Of a stretch of DNA of 64,000 nt, positions 13,003 through 26,400 are shown piece after piece. Positions within the stretch are counted from its first letter, which is position 1. Each line of letters starts with the position of its first letter. Both the position numbers and the translations under genes were made by a program. The stretch comes from Baylisascaris procyonis. Lineage: Eukaryota > Nematoda > Chromadorea > Rhabditida > Ascarididae. The stretch lies in assembly GCA_037389465.1 (NCBI GenBank), contig JAZARR010000183.1:32501-96500 (forward strand). Reading direction: 5' to 3'. The notes beneath the pieces were generated by a model. It ran no database searches. It was given only the letters and a program-made list of their open reading frames with translations, and was not told the DNA's origin.

Positions 13003-16000
13003 CTGTGCGTCTGTGTGTCTGTGTCTGTGCGTCTGTGTGTCTGTGTGCGTGTGTCTGCGTGTGTCTGTGTGTCTGTGTGTGTCCGTGTACGTGTGTCTGT
13101 GCGTCTGTGTGTCTGTGTACGTGTGTCTGTGTGTCTGTGCACGTGTGTCTGTGTGTGTCCGTGTGTCTGTGTGCGTGTCTGTGTGTGTCTGTGTCTGTGC
13201 GTCTGTCTGTGTCTGTGCGTCTGTGTCTGTGTACGTGTGTGTGCGTGTGTCTGTGCGTCTGTGTGTCTGTGTGCGTGTCTGTGCGTGTGTGTGTCTGTGC
13301 GTCTGTCTGTGTCTGTGCGTCTGTGTGTCTGTGTGCGTGTCTGTGTCTGTGCGTCTGTGTGTCTGTGTCTGTGCGTCTGTGTGTCTGTGTGCGTGTGTCT
13401 GCGTGTGTCTGTGTGTCTGTGTGTGTCTGTGTACGTGTGTCTGTGCGTCTGTGTGTCTGTGTGTCTGCGTACGTGTGTCTGTGCGTCTGTGTGTCTGTGT
13501 ACGTGTGTCTGTGTGTCTGTGCACGTGTGTCTGTGTGTGTCCGTGTGTCTGTGTGCGTGTCTGTGTGTGTCTGTGTCTGTGCGTCTGTGTGTCTGTGTGT
13601 GTGCGTCTCTGTGTCTGTGTCTGTGCGTCTGTGTGTCTGTGTGTCTGTGTACGTGTCTGTGCGTCTGTGTGTCTGTGTGTCTGTGTGTCTGTGTGCGTGT
13701 CTGTGTGTGTCTGTGTCTGTGTGTCTGTGTCTGTGCGTCTGTGTGTCTGTGCACGTGTGTCTGTGTGTGTCTGTGTCTGTGTGCGTGTCTGTGTGTGTCT
13801 GTGTCTGTGCGTCTGTCTGTGTCTGTGCGTCTGTGTCTGTGTACGTGTGTGTGCGTGTGTCTGTGCGTCTGTGTGTCTGTGTGCGTGTCTGTGCGTGTCT
13901 GTGTCTGTGCGTCTGTGTCTGTGTACGTGTGTATGCGTGTGTCTGTGCGTCTGTGTGTCTGTGTGCGTTTCTGTGTGTCTGTGTCTGTGCGTCTGTGTGT
14001 CTGTCTGTGCGTCTGTGTGTCTGTGCACGTGTGTCTGTGTGTGTCCGTGTGTCTGTGTGCGTGTGTATGTGTGTCTGTGTCTGTGTCTGTGCGTCTGTGT
14101 GTCTGCCTGTGCGTCTCTGTGTCTGTGTGCGTGTCTGTGTGTGTCCGTCTGTGTCTGTGTCTGTGCGTCTGTGTGTCTGTGTACGTGTGTCTGTGTGTGT
14201 CTGTTTGTCTGTGTGCGTGTCTGTGTGTGTCTGTGTCTGTGCGTCTGTGTGTCTGTGCGCGTGTGTCTGTGTGTCTGTGTGCGTGTCTGTGTGTTTCCTT
14301 GTCTGTCTGCGTGTCTGTGCCTGTGCGTCTGTGTGTCTGTGTACGTGTGTCTGTGTGCGTCTGTGTGTCTGTGTTCGTGTCTGTGTGTGTCTGTCTGTGC
14401 GTCTGTGTGTCTGTCTGTGCGTCCGTGTGTCTGTGTGCGTGTCTGTGTCTGTGCGTCTGTGTTTCTGTGTCTGTGCGTCTGTGTGTCTGTGTACGTGTGT
14501 CTGTGTGTGTCTGTGCGTCTGTGTGTCTGTGTTCGTGTCTGTGTGTGTCTGTGTCTGTGCGTCTGTGTGTCTGTGTCTGTGCGTCTCTGTGTCTGTGTGC
14601 GTGTCTGTGTGTGTGCATTTCTGTGTCTGTGTCTGTGCGTCTGTGTGTCTGTGTACGTGTGCATGTGTGTCTGTGCGTCTGTGTCTGTGCACGTGTGTCT
14701 GTGTGTGTCTCTGTCTGTGTGCGTGTCTCTGTGTGTCTGTGTCTGTGCGTCTGTCTGTGTCTGCGTGTGTCTGTGTGTCTGTGTGCGTGTCTGTGTCTGT
14801 GCGTCTGTGTGTCTGTGTCTGTGCGTCTGTGTGTCTGTGTGCGTGTGTCTGCGTGTGTCTGTGCGTCTGTGTGTCTGTGTACGTGCGTCTGTGTGTGTCT
14901 GTGTGTCTGTGTGCGTGTCTGTGTGTGTGCGTCTCTGTGTCTGTGTCTGTGCGTCTGTGTGTCTGTGTACGTGTGTCTGTGTGTCTGTGTGCGTGTCTGT
15001 GTGCGTGCGTCTCTGTGTCTGTGTCTGTGCGTCTGTGTGTCTGTGTACGTGTGTATGCGTGTGTCCGTGCGTCTGTGTGTCTGTGTGCGTGTCTGTGCGT
15101 GTCTGTGTCTGTGCGTCTGTGTCTGTGTACGTGTGTCTGTGTCTGTCTGCGTGTCTGTGTCCGTGTCTGTGCGTGTCTGTGTCTGTGCGTCTGTGTGTCT
15201 GTGTCTGTGCGTCTGTGTGTCTATGTGTCTGTGTGTCTGTGTCTGTGCGTCTGTGTGTCTGTGCACGTGTGTCTGTGTGTGTCCGTGTCTGTGTGCGTGT
15301 CTGTGTGTGTCTGTGTCTGTGCGTCTGTCTGTGTCTGTGCGTCTGTGTGTCTGTGTGCGTGTCTGTGTCTGTGCGTCTGTGTGTCTGTGTCTGTGCGTCT
15401 GTGTGTCTGTGTACGTGCGTCTGTGTGTGTCTGTGTGTCTGTGTGCGTGTGTGTGTGTGTGCGTCTCTGTGTCTGTGTCTGTGCGTCTGTGTGTCTGTGT
15501 ACGTGTGTCTGCGTGTGTCTGTGTGTCTGTGTGCGTGTCTGTGTGCGTGCGTCTCTGTGTCTGTGTCTGTGCGTCTGTGTCTGTGTACGTGTGTATGCGT
15601 GTGTCTGTGCGTCTGTGTGTCTGTGTGCGTGTCTGTGCGTGTCTGTGTCTGTGCGTCTGTGTCTGTGTACGTGTGTCTGTGTGTGTCTGTGTGTCTGTGT
15701 GCGTGTCTGTGTCTGTGCGTCTGTGTGTCTGTGTGCGTGTGTCTGCGTGTGTCTGTGTGTCTGTGTGTGTCTGTGTACGTGTGTCTGTGCGTCTGTGTGT
15801 CTGTGTGTCTGCGTACGTGTGTCTGTGCGTCTGTGTGTCTGTGTACGTGTGTCTGTGTGTCTGTGCACGTGTGTCTGTGTGTGTCCGTGTGTCTGTGTGC
15901 GTGTCTGTGTGTGTCTGTGTCTGTGCGTCTGTGTGTCTGTGTGCGTGTCTGTGTGTGTCTGTGTCTGTGCGTCTGTGTGTCTGTGTGCGTGTCTGTGTGT

Positions 16001-19000
16001 GTGCGTCTCTGTGTCTGTGTCTGTGCGTCTGTGTGTCTGTGTACGTGTGCATGTGTGTATGTGCGTCTGTGTCTGTGTACGTGTGTCTGTGTGTGTCTGT
16101 GTGTCTGTGTGCGTGTCTGTGTGTGTCTGTGTCTGTGCGTCTGTGTGTCTGTGTTTGTGCGTCTGTGTCTGTGTGCGTGTCTGTGTCTGTGCGTCTGTGT
16201 GTCTGTGTCTGTGCGTCTGTGTGTCTGTGTGTCTGTGTCTGTGCGTCTGTGTGTCTGTGCACGTGTGTCTGTGTGTGTCTGCGTGTCTGTGTGCGTGTCT
16301 GTTGTGTCTGTGTCTGTGCGTCTGTCTGTGTCTGTGCGTCTGTGTGTCTGTGTGCGTGTCTGTGTCTGTGCGTCTGTGTGTCTGTGTCTGTGCGTCTGTG
16401 TGTCTGTGTGCGTGTGTCTGCGTGTGTCTGTGCGTCTGTGTGTCTGTGTCTGTGCGTCTGTGTGTCTGTGTACGTGTGTCTGCGTGTGTCTGTGTGTCTG
16501 TGTGCGTGTCTGTGTGCGTGCGTCTCTGTGTCTGTGCGTCTGTGTCTGTGTACGTGTGTCTGTGTGTGTCTGCGTGTCTGTGTGCGTGTCTGTGTGTGTC
16601 TGTGTCTGTGCGTCTGTCTGTGTCTGTGCGTCTGTGTGTCTGTGTGCGTGTGTCTGCGTGTGTCTGTGTGTCTGTGTGTGTCCGTGTACGTGTGTCTGTG
16701 CGTCTGTGTGTCTGTGTACGTGTGTCTGTGTGTCTGTGCACGTGTGTCTGTGTGTGTCCGTGTGTCTGTGTGCGTGTCTGTGTGTGTGTGTCTGTGCGTC
16801 TGTGTGTCTGTGTGCGTGTCTGTGTGTGTCTGTGTCTGTGCGTCTGTGTGTCTGTGTCTGTGCGTCTGTGTCTGTGTGCGTGTCTGCGTCTGTGCGTCTG
16901 TGTGTCTGTGTCTGTGCGTCTGTGTGTCTGTGTGTCTGTGTGTCTGTGTCTGTGCGTCTGTGTGTCTGTGTGTCTGTGTGTCTGTGTCTGTGCGTCTGTG
17001 TGTCTGTGCACGTGTGTCTGTGTGTGTCTGTGTCTGTGTGCGTGTCTGTGTGTGTCTGTGTCTGTGCGTCTGTCTGTGTCTGTGCGTCTGTGTCTGTGTA
17101 CGTGTGTATGCGTGTGTCTGTGCGTCTGTGTGTCTGTGTGCGTGTCTGTGCGTGTGTGTGTCTGTGCGTCTGTCTGTGTCTGTGCGTCTGTGTGTCTGTG
17201 TGCGTGTCTGTGACTGTGCGTCTGTGTGTCTGTGTCTGTGCGTCTGTGTGTCTGTGTGCGTGTGTCTGCGTGTGTCTGTGTGTCTGTGTGTGTCTGTGTA
17301 CGTGTGTCTGTGCGTCTGTGTGTCTGTGTGTCTGCGTACGTGTGTCTGTGCGTCTGTGTGTCTGTGTACGTGTGTCTGTGTGTCTGTGCACGTGTGTCTG
17401 TGTGTGTCCGTGTGTCTGTGTGCGTGTCTGTGTGTGTCTGTGTCTGTGCGTCTGTGTGTCTGTGTGTGTGCGTCTCTGTGTCTGTGTCTGTGCGTCTGTG
17501 TGTCTGTGTGTCTGTGTACGTGTCTGTGCGTCTGTGTGTCTGTGTGTCTGTGTGTCTGTGTGCGTGTCTGTGTGTGTCTGTGTCTGTGTGTCTGTGTCTG
17601 TGCGTCTGTGTGTCTGTGTGTCTGTGTGTGTCTGTGTCTGTGCGTCTGTGTGTCTGTGTCTGTGCGTCTGTGTGTCTGTGTGCGTGTCTGTGTCTGTGCG
17701 TCTGTGTGTCTGTGTCTGTGCGTCTGTGTGTCTGTGTGCGTGTGTCTGCGTGTGTCTGTGTGTCTGTGTGTGTCTGTGTACGTGTGTCTGTGCGTCTGTG
17801 TGTCTGTGTGTCTGCGTACGTGTGTCTGTGCGTCTGTGTGTCTGTGTACGTGTGTCTGTGTGTCTGTGCACGTGTGTCTGTGTGTGTCCGTGTGTCTGTG
17901 TGCGTGTCTGTGTGTGTCTGTGTCTGTGCGTCTGTGTGTCTGTGTGCGTGTCTGTGTGTGTCTGTGTCTGTGCGTCTGTGTGTCTGTGTCTGTGCGTCTG
18001 TGTCTGTGTGCGTGTCTGCGTCTGTGCGTCTGTGTGTCTGTGTCTGTGCGTCTGTATGTCTATGTGTCTCTGTGTCTGTGTCTGTGCGTCTGTGTGTCTG
18101 CCTGTGCGTCTCTGTCTCTGTGTGCGTGTCTGTGTGTGTGCGTCTGTGTCTGTGTCTGTGCGTCTGTGTGTCTGTGTACGTGTGTCTGTGTGTGTCTGTT
18201 TGTCTGTGTGCGTGTCTGTGTGTGTCCGTGTCTGTGCGTCTGTGTGTCTGTGCGCGTGTGTCTGTGTGTCTGTGTGCGTGTCTGTGTGTGTCCTTGTCTG
18301 TCTGCGTGTCTGTGCCTGTGCGTCTGTGTGTCCGTGTACGTGTGTCTGTGTGTGTCTTCATACGTGTGTCTGCGTGTGTCTGTGCGTCTGTGTGTCTGTG
18401 TTCGTGTCTGTGTGTGTCTGTCTGTGCGTCTGTGTGTCTGTCTGTGCGTCCGTGTGTCTGTGTGCGTGTCTGTGTCTGTGCGTCTGTGTTTCTGTGTCTG
18501 TGCGTCTGTGTGTCTATGTACGTGTGTCTGTGTGTGTCTGTCCGTCTGTGTGTCTGTGTTCGTGTCTGTGTGTGTCTGTCTGTGCGTCTGTGTGTCTGTC
18601 TGTGCGTCCGTGTGTCTGTGTGCGTGTCTGTGTCTGTGCGTCTGTGTTTCTGTGTCTGTGCGTCTGTGTGTCTATGTACGTGTGTCTGTGTGTGTCTGTG
18701 CGTCTGTGTGTCTGTGTTCGTGTCTGTGTGTGTCTGTGTGCGTGTCTGTGTGTGTCTGTGTCTGTGCGTCTCTGTGTCTGTGTGCGTGTCTGTGTGTGTG
18801 CGTCTCTGTGTCTGTGTCTGTGCGTCTGTGTGTCTGTGTACGTGTGCATGTGTGTCTGTGCGTCTGTGTCTGTGCACGTGTGTCCGTGTGTGTCTCTGTC
18901 TGTGTGCGTGTCTCTGTGTGTCTGTGTCTGTGCGTCTGTCTGTGTCTGCGTGTGTCTGTGTGTCTGTGTGCGTGTCTGTGTCTGTGCGTCTGTGTGTCTG

Positions 19001-22000
19001 TGTCTGTGCGTCTGTGTGTCTGTGTGCGTGTGTCTGCGTGTGTCTGTGCGTCTGTGTGTCTGTGTACGTGCGTCTGTGTGTGTCTGTGTGTCTGTGTGCG
19101 TGTCTGTGTGTGTGCGTCTCTGTGTCTGTGTCTGTGCGTCTGTGTGTCTGTGTACGTGTGTCTGTGTGTCTGTGTGCGTGTCTGTGTGCGTGCGTCTCTG
19201 TGTCTGTGTCTGTGCGTCTGTGTGTCTGTGTACGTGTGTATGCGTGTGTCCGTGCGTCTGTGTGTCTGTGTGCGTGTCTGTGCGTGTCTGTGTCTGTGCG
19301 TCTGTGTCTGTGTACGTGTGTCTGTGTGTGTCTGCGTGTCTGTGTGCGTGTCTGTGTGTGTCTGTGTCTGTGCGTCTGTGTGTCTGTGTGCGTGTCTGTG
19401 ACTGTGCGTCTGTGTGTCTGTCTGTGCGTCTGTGTGTCTGTGTGCGTGTGTCTGCGTGTGTCTGTGTGTCTGTGTGTGTCTGTGTACGTGTGTCTGTGCG
19501 TCTGTGTGTCTGTGTGTCTGCGTACGTGTGTCTGTGCGTCTGTGTGTCCGTGTACGTGTGTCTGTGTGTCTGTGCACGTGTGTCTGTGTGTGTCCGTGTG
19601 TCTGTGTGCGTGTCTGTGTGTGTCTGTGTCTGTGCGTCTGTGTGTCTGTGTACGTGTGCATGTGTGTCTGTGCGTCTGTGTGTGTACGTGTGTCTGTGTG
19701 TGTCTGTGTATCTGTGTGCGTGTCTGTGTGTGTCTGTGTCTGTGCGTCTGTGTCTGTGTGCGTGTCTGTGTCTGTGCGTCTGTGTGTCTGTGTCTGTGCG
19801 TCTGTGTGTCTATGTGTCTGTGTGTCTGTGTCTGTGCGTCTGTGTGTCTGTGCACGTGTGTCTGTGTGTGTCCGTGTCTGTGTGCGTGTCTGTGTGTGTC
19901 TGTGTCTGTGCGTCTGTCTGTGTCTGTGCGTCTGTGTGTCTGTGTGCGTGTCTGTGTCTGTGCGTCTGTGTGTCTGTGTCTGTGCGTCTGTGTGTCTGTG
20001 TACGTGCGTCTGTGTGTGTCTGTGTGTCTGTGTGCGTGTGTGTGTGTGCGTCTCTGTGTCTGTGTCTGTGCGTCTGTGTCTGTGTACGTGTGTATGCGTG
20101 TGTCTGTGCGTCTGTGTGTCTGTGTGCGTGTCTGTGCGTGTCTGTGTCTGTGCGTCTGTGTCTGTGTACGTGTGTCTGTGTGTGTCTGCGTGTCTGTGTG
20201 CGTGTCTGTGTGTGTCTGTGTCTGTGCGTCTGTGTGTCTGTGCGTCTGTGTGTCTGTGTGCGTGTCTGTGACTGTGCGTCTGTGTGTCTGTGTCTGTGCG
20301 TCTGTGTGTCTGTGTGCGTGTGTCTGCGTGTGTCTGTGTGTCTGTGTGTGTCTGTGTACGTGTGTCTGTGCGTCTGTGTGTCTGTGTGTCTGCGTACGTG
20401 TGTCTGTGCGTCTGTGTGTCTGTGTACGTGTGTCTGTGTGTCTGTGCACGTGTGTCTGTGTGTGCCCGTGTGTCTGTGTGCGTGTCTGTGTGTGTCTGTG
20501 TCTGTGCGTCTGTGTGTCTGTGTGCGTGTCTGTGTGTGTCTGTGTCTGTGCGTCTGTGTGTCTGTGTGCGTGTCTGTGTGTGTGCGTCTCTGTGTCTGTG
20601 TCTGTGCGTCTGTGTGTCTGTGTGCGTGTCTGTGTGTGTGCGTCTCTGTGTCTGTGTCTGTGCGTCTGTGTGTCTGTGTACGTGTGCATGTGTGTATGTG
20701 CGTCTGTGTCTGTGTACGTGTGTCTGTGTGTGTCTGCGTGTCTGTGTGCGTGTCTGTGTGTGTCTGTGTCTGTGCGTCTGTCTGCGTCTGTGCGTCTGTG
20801 TGTCTGTGTGCGTGTCTGTGTCTGTGCGTCTGTGTGTCTGTGTCTGTGCGTCTGTGTGTCTGTGTGCGTGTGTCTGCGTGTGTCTGTGCGTCTGTGTGTC
20901 TGTGTACGTGCGTCTGTGTGTCTGTGTGTCTGTGTGCGTGTCTGTGTGTGTGCGTCTCTGTGTCTGTGTCTGTGCGTCTGTGTGTCTGTGTACGTGTGTC
21001 TGCGTGTGTCTGTGTGTCTGTGTGCGTGTCTGTGTGCGTGCGTCTCTGTGTCTGTGCGTCTGTGTCTGTGTACGTGTGTCTGTGTGTGTCTGCGTGTCTG
21101 TGTGCGTGTCTGTGTGTGTCTGTGTCTGTGCGTCTGTCTGTGTCTGTGCGTCTGTGTGTCTGTGTGCGTGTCTGTGACTGTGCGTCTGTGTGTCTGTGTC
21201 TGTGCGTCCGTGTGTCTGTGTGCGTGTGTCTGTGTGTCTGTGTGTGTCCGTGTACGTGTGTCTGTGCGTCTGTGTGTCTGTGTACGTGTGTCTGTGTGTC
21301 TGTGCACGTGTGTCTGTGTGTGTCCGTGTGTCTGTGTGCGTGTCTGTGTGTGTCTGTGTCTGTGCGTCTGTGTGTCTGTGTGCGTGTCTGTGTGTGTCTG
21401 TGTCTGTGCGTCTGTGTGTCTGTGTCTGTGCGTCTGTGTCTGTGTGCGTGTCTGCGTCTGTGCGTCTGTGTGTCTGTGTCTGTGCGTCTGTGTGTCTGTG
21501 CACGTGTGTCTGTGTGTGTCTGTGTCTGTGTGCGTGTCTGTGTGTGTCTGTGTCTGTGCGTCTGTCTGTGTCTGTGCGTCTGTGTCTGTGTACGTGTGTA
21601 TGCGTGTGTCTGTGCGTCTGTGTGTCTGTGTGCGTGTCTGTGCGTGTGTGTGTCTGTGCGTCTGTGTCTGTGTACGTGTGTCTGTGTGTGTCTGCGTGTC
21701 TGTGTGCGTGTCTGTGTGTGTCTGTGTCTGTGCGTCTGTCTGTGTCTGTGCGTCTGTGTGTCTGTGTGCGTGTCTGTGACTGTGCGTCTGTGTGTCTGTG
21801 TCTGTGCGTCTGTGTGTCTGTGTGCGTGTGTCTGCGTGTGTCTGTGTGTCTGTGTGTGTCTGTGTACGTGTGTCTCTGCGTCTGTGTGTCTGTGTGTCTG
21901 CGTACGTGTGTCTGTGCGTCTGTGTCTCTGTGTACGTGTGTCTGTGTGTCTGTGCACGTGTGTCTGTGTGTGTCCGTGTGTCTGTGTGCGTGTCTGTGTG

Positions 22001-22170
22001 TGTCTGTGTCTGTGCGTCTGTGTGTCTGTGTGTGTGCGTCTCTGTGTCTGTGTCTGTGCGTCTGTGTGTCTGTGTCTGTGCGTCTGTGTCTGTGTGCGTG
22101 TCTGCGTCTGTGCGTCTGTGTGTCTGTGTCTGTGCGTCTGTATGTCTATGTGTCTGTGTGTCTGTGTCTG

Positions 22171-23430
22171 TGCATCTGTGTGTCTGTGCACGTGTGTCTG
22201 TGTGTGTGCGTCTCTGTGTCTGTGTCTGTGCGTCTGTGTGTCTGTGTCTGTGCGTCTGTGTGTCTGTGTGCATGTCTGTGTGTGTGCGGCTCTGTGTCTG
22301 TGTCTGTGCGTCTGTGCGTCTGTGTACGTGTGCATGTGTGTCTGTGCGTCTGTGTGTCTGTGTGTGTCTGTGTATCTGTGTGCGTGTCTGTGTGTGTCTG
22401 TGTCTGTGCGTCTGTCTGTGTGTGTGCGTCTGTGTGTCTGTGTACGTGTGTCTGTGTGTCTGTGCGTCTGTGTGTCTGTGTACGTGTCTGTGCCTGCGCG
22501 TCTGTGTGTCTGTGTCTTTGCGTGTGTGTCTGTGTACGTGTGTCTGTGTGTCTGTATCTGTGTGTCTGTGTGGGTGTCTGTGTCTGTGTGTCTGTGTACG
22601 TGTGTCTGTTTGCGTCTGTGTCTGTGTGCGTGTCTGTGTCTGTGCGTCTCTGTGTCTGTGTCTGTGCGTCTGTGTGTCTGTGTACGTGTGTCTGTGCGTG
22701 TCTGTGTGTGTCTGTGTCTGTGTGTCTGTGTGGGTGTCTGTGTGTGTCTGTGTCTGTGCCTCTGTGTGTCTGTGTGCGTGTCTGTGTGTGTCTGTGTCTG
22801 TGCATCTGTGTGTCTGTGCACGTGTGTCTGTGTGTGTGCGTCTCTGTGTCTGTGTCTGTGCGTCTGTGTGTCTGTGTCTGTGCGTCTGTGTGTCTGTGTG
22901 CATGTCTGTGTGTGTGCGGCTCTGTGTCTGTGTCTGTGCGTCTGTGCGTCTGTGTACGTGTGCATGTGTGTCTGTGCGTCTGTGTGTCTGTGTGTGTCTG
23001 TGTATCTGTGTGCGTGTCTGTGTGTGTCTGTGTCTGTGCGTCTGTCTGTGTGTGTGCGTCTGTGTGTCTGTGTACGTGTGTCTGTGTGTCTGTGCGTCTG
23101 TGTGTCTGTGTACGTGTCTGTGCCTGCGCGTCTGTGTGTCTGTGTCTTTGCGTGTGTGTGTCTGTGTACGTGTGTCTGTGTGTCTGTATCTGTGTGTCTG
23201 TGTGGGTGTCTGTCTGTGTGTCTGTGTACGTGTGTCTGTTTGCGTCTGTGTCTGTGTGCGTGTCTGTGTCTGTGCGTCTCTGTGTCTGTGTCTGTGCGTC
23301 TGTGTGTCTGTGTACGTGTGTCTGTGCGTGTCTGTGTGTGTCTGTGTCTGTGTGTCTGTGTGGGTGTCTGTGTGTGTCTGTGTCTGTGCCTCTGTGTGTC
23401 TGTGTGCGTGTCTGTGTGTGTCTGTGTCTG
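22171..23430. repeat. Local 630-bp tandem duplication within the array
   Basis: A string beginning TGCATCTGTG at 22,171 and carrying GCGGCTC, CCTGCGCG, CTTTGCG and GTGGGTGTC variants in order is repeated from 22,801. GCGGCTC falls at about 22,288 and 22,917. The second copy differs by small indels, for example an extra TG after CTTTGCGTG and a missing TG in the GTGGGTGTCTG area. Confidence 0.75.
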
Positions 23431-26400
23431 TGCGTCTGTGTGTCTGTGTGCGTGTCTGTGTGTGTGCGTCTCTGTGTCTGTGTCTGTGCGTCTGTGTGTC
23501 TGTGTACGTGTGCATGTGTGTATGTGCGTCTGTGTCTGTGTACGTGTGTCTGTGTGTGTCTGTGTGTCTGTGTGCGTGTCTGTGTGTGTCTGTGTCTGTG
23601 CGTCTGTGTGTCTGTGTTTGTGCGTCTGTGTCTGTGTGCGTGTCTGTGTCTGTGCGTCTGTGTGTCTGTGTCTGTGCGTCTGTGTGTCTATGTGTCTGTG
23701 TCTGTGCGTCTGTGTGTCTGTGCACGTGTGTCTGTGTGTGTCTGCGTGTCTGTGTGCGTGTCTGTTGTGTCTGTGTCTGTGCGTCTGTCTGTGTCTGTGC
23801 GTCTGTGTGTCTGTGTGCGTGTCTGTGTCTGTGCGTCTGTGTGTCTGTGTCTGTGCGTCTGTGTGTCTGTGTGCGTGTGTCTGCGTGTGTCTGTGCGTCT
23901 GTGTGTCTGTGTCTGTGCGTCTGTGTGTCTGTGTACGTGTGTCTGCGTGTGTCTGTGTGTCTGTGTGCGTGTCTGTGTGCGTGCGTCTCTGTGTCTGTGC
24001 GTCTGTGTCTGTGTACGTGTGTCTGTGTGTGTCTGCGTGTCTGTGTGCGTGTCTGTGTGTGTCTGTGTCTGTGCGTCTGTCTGTGTCTGTGCGTCTGTGT
24101 GTCTGTGTGCGTGTGTCTGCGTGTGTCTGTGTGTCTGTGTGTGTCCGTGTACGTGTGTCTGTGCGTCTGTGTGTCTGTGTACGTGTGTCTGTGTGTCTGT
24201 GCACGTGTGTCTGTGTGTGTCCGTGTGTCTGTGTGCGTGTCTGTGTGTGTGTGTCTGTGCGTCTGTGTGTCTGTGTGCGTGTCTGTGTGTGTCTGTGTCT
24301 GTGCGTCTGTGTGTCTGTGTCTGTGCGTCTGTGTCTGTGTGCGTGTCTGCGTCTGTGCGTCTGTGTGTCTGTGTCTGTGCGTCTGTGTGTCTATGTGTCT
24401 GTGTGTCTGTGTCTGTGCGTCTGTGTGTCTGTGCACGTGTGTCTGTGTGTGTCTGTGTCTGTGTGCGTGTCTGTGTGTGTCTGTGTCTGTGCGTCTGTCT
24501 GTGTCTGTGCGTCTGTGTCTGTGTACGTGTGTATGCGTGTGTCTGTGCGTCTGTGTGTCTGTGTGCGTGTCTGTGCGTGTGTGTGTCTGTGCGTCTGTCT
24601 GTGTCTGTGCGTCTGTGTGTCTGTGTGCGTGTCTGTGACTGTGCGTCTGTGTGTCTGTGTCTGTGCGTCTGTGTGTCTGTGTGCGTGTGTCTGCGTGTGT
24701 CTGTGTGTCTGTGTGTGTCTGTGTACGTGTGTCTGTGCGTCTGTGTGTCTGTGTGTCTGCGTACGTGTGTCTGTGCGTCTGTGTGTCTGTGTACGTGTGT
24801 CTGTGTGTCTGTGCACGTGTGTCTGTGTGTGTCCGTGTGTCTGTGTGCGTGTCTGTGTGTGTCTGTGTCTGTGCGTCTGTGTGTCTGTGTGTGTGCGTCT
24901 CTGTGTCTGTGTCTGTGCGTCTGTGTGTCTGTGTGTCTGTGTACGTGTCTGTGCGTCTGTGTGTCTGTGTGTCTGTGTGTCTGTGTGCGTGTCTGTGTGT
25001 GTCTGTGTCTGTGTGTCTGTGTCTGTGCGTCTGTATGTCTATGTGTCTGTGTGTGTCTGTGTCTGTGCGTCTGTGTGTCTGTGTCTGTGCGTCTGTGTCT
25101 GTGTGCGTGTCTGTGTCTGTGCGTCTGTGTGTCTGTGTCTGTGCGTCTGTATGTCTATGTGTCTGTGTGTCTGTGTCTGTGCGTCTGTGTGTCTGTGCAC
25201 GTGTGTCTGTGTGTGTCTTTGTCTGTGTGCGTGTCTGTGTGTGTCTGTGTCTGTGCGTCTGTCTGTGTCTGTGCGTCTGTGTCTGTGTACGTGTGTATGC
25301 GTGTGTCTGTGCGTCTGTGTGTCTGTGTGCGTGTCTGTGCGTGTCTGTGTCTGTGCGTCTGTGTCTGTGTACGTGTGTCTGTGTGCGTCTGCGTGTCTGT
25401 GTGCCTGTCTGTGTGTGTCTGTGTCTGTGCGTCTGTCTGTGTCTGTGCGTCTGTGTGTCTGTGTGCGTGTCTGTGACTGTGCGTCTGTGTGTCTGTGTCT
25501 GTGCGTCTGTGTGTCTGTGTGCGTGTGTCTGCGTGTGTCTGTGTGTCTGTGTGTGTCTGTGTACGTGTGTCTGTGCGTCTGTGTGTCTGTGTGTCTGCGT
25601 ACGTGTGTCTGTGCGTCTGTGTGTCTGTGTACGTGTGTCTGTGTGTCTGTGCACGTGTGTCTGTGTGTGTCCGTGTGTCTGTGTGCGTGTCTGTGTGTGT
25701 CTGTGTCTGTGCGTCTGTGTGTCTGTGTGCGTGTCTGTGTGTGTCTGTGTCTGTGCGTCTGTGTGTCTGTGTCTGTGCGTCTGTGTCTGTGTGCGTGTCT
25801 GCGTCTGTGCGTCTGTGTGTCTGTGTCTGTGCGTCTGTATGTCTATGTGTCTCTGTGTCTGTGTCTGTGCGTCTGTGTGTCTGCCTGTGCGTCTCTGTCT
25901 CTGTGTGCGTGTCTGTGTGTGTGCGTCTGTGTCTGTGTCTGTGCGTCTGTGTGTCTGTGTACGTGTGTCTGTGTGTGTCTGTTTGTCTGTGTGCGTGTCT
26001 GTGTGTGTCTGTGTCTGTGCGTCTGTGTGTCTGTGCGCGTGTGTCTGTGTGTCTGTGTGCGTGTCTGTGTGTGTCCTTGTCTGTCTGCGTGTCTGTGCCT
26101 GTGCGTCTGTGTGTCTGTGTACGTGTGTCTGTGTGTGTCTGTATACGTGTGTCTGCGTGTGTCTGTGCGTCTGTGTGTCTGTGTTCGTGTCTGTGTGTGT
26201 CTGTCTGTGCGTCTGTGTGTCTGTCTGTGCGTCCGTGTGTCTGTGTGCGTGTCTGTGTCTGTGCGTCTGTGTTTCTGTGTCTGTGCGTCTGTGTGTCTGT
26301 GTACGTGTGTCTGTGTGTGTCTGTCCGTCTGTGTGTCTGTGTTCGTGTCTGTGTGTGTCTGTCTGTGCGTCTGTGTGTCTGTCTGTGCGTCCGTGTGTCT

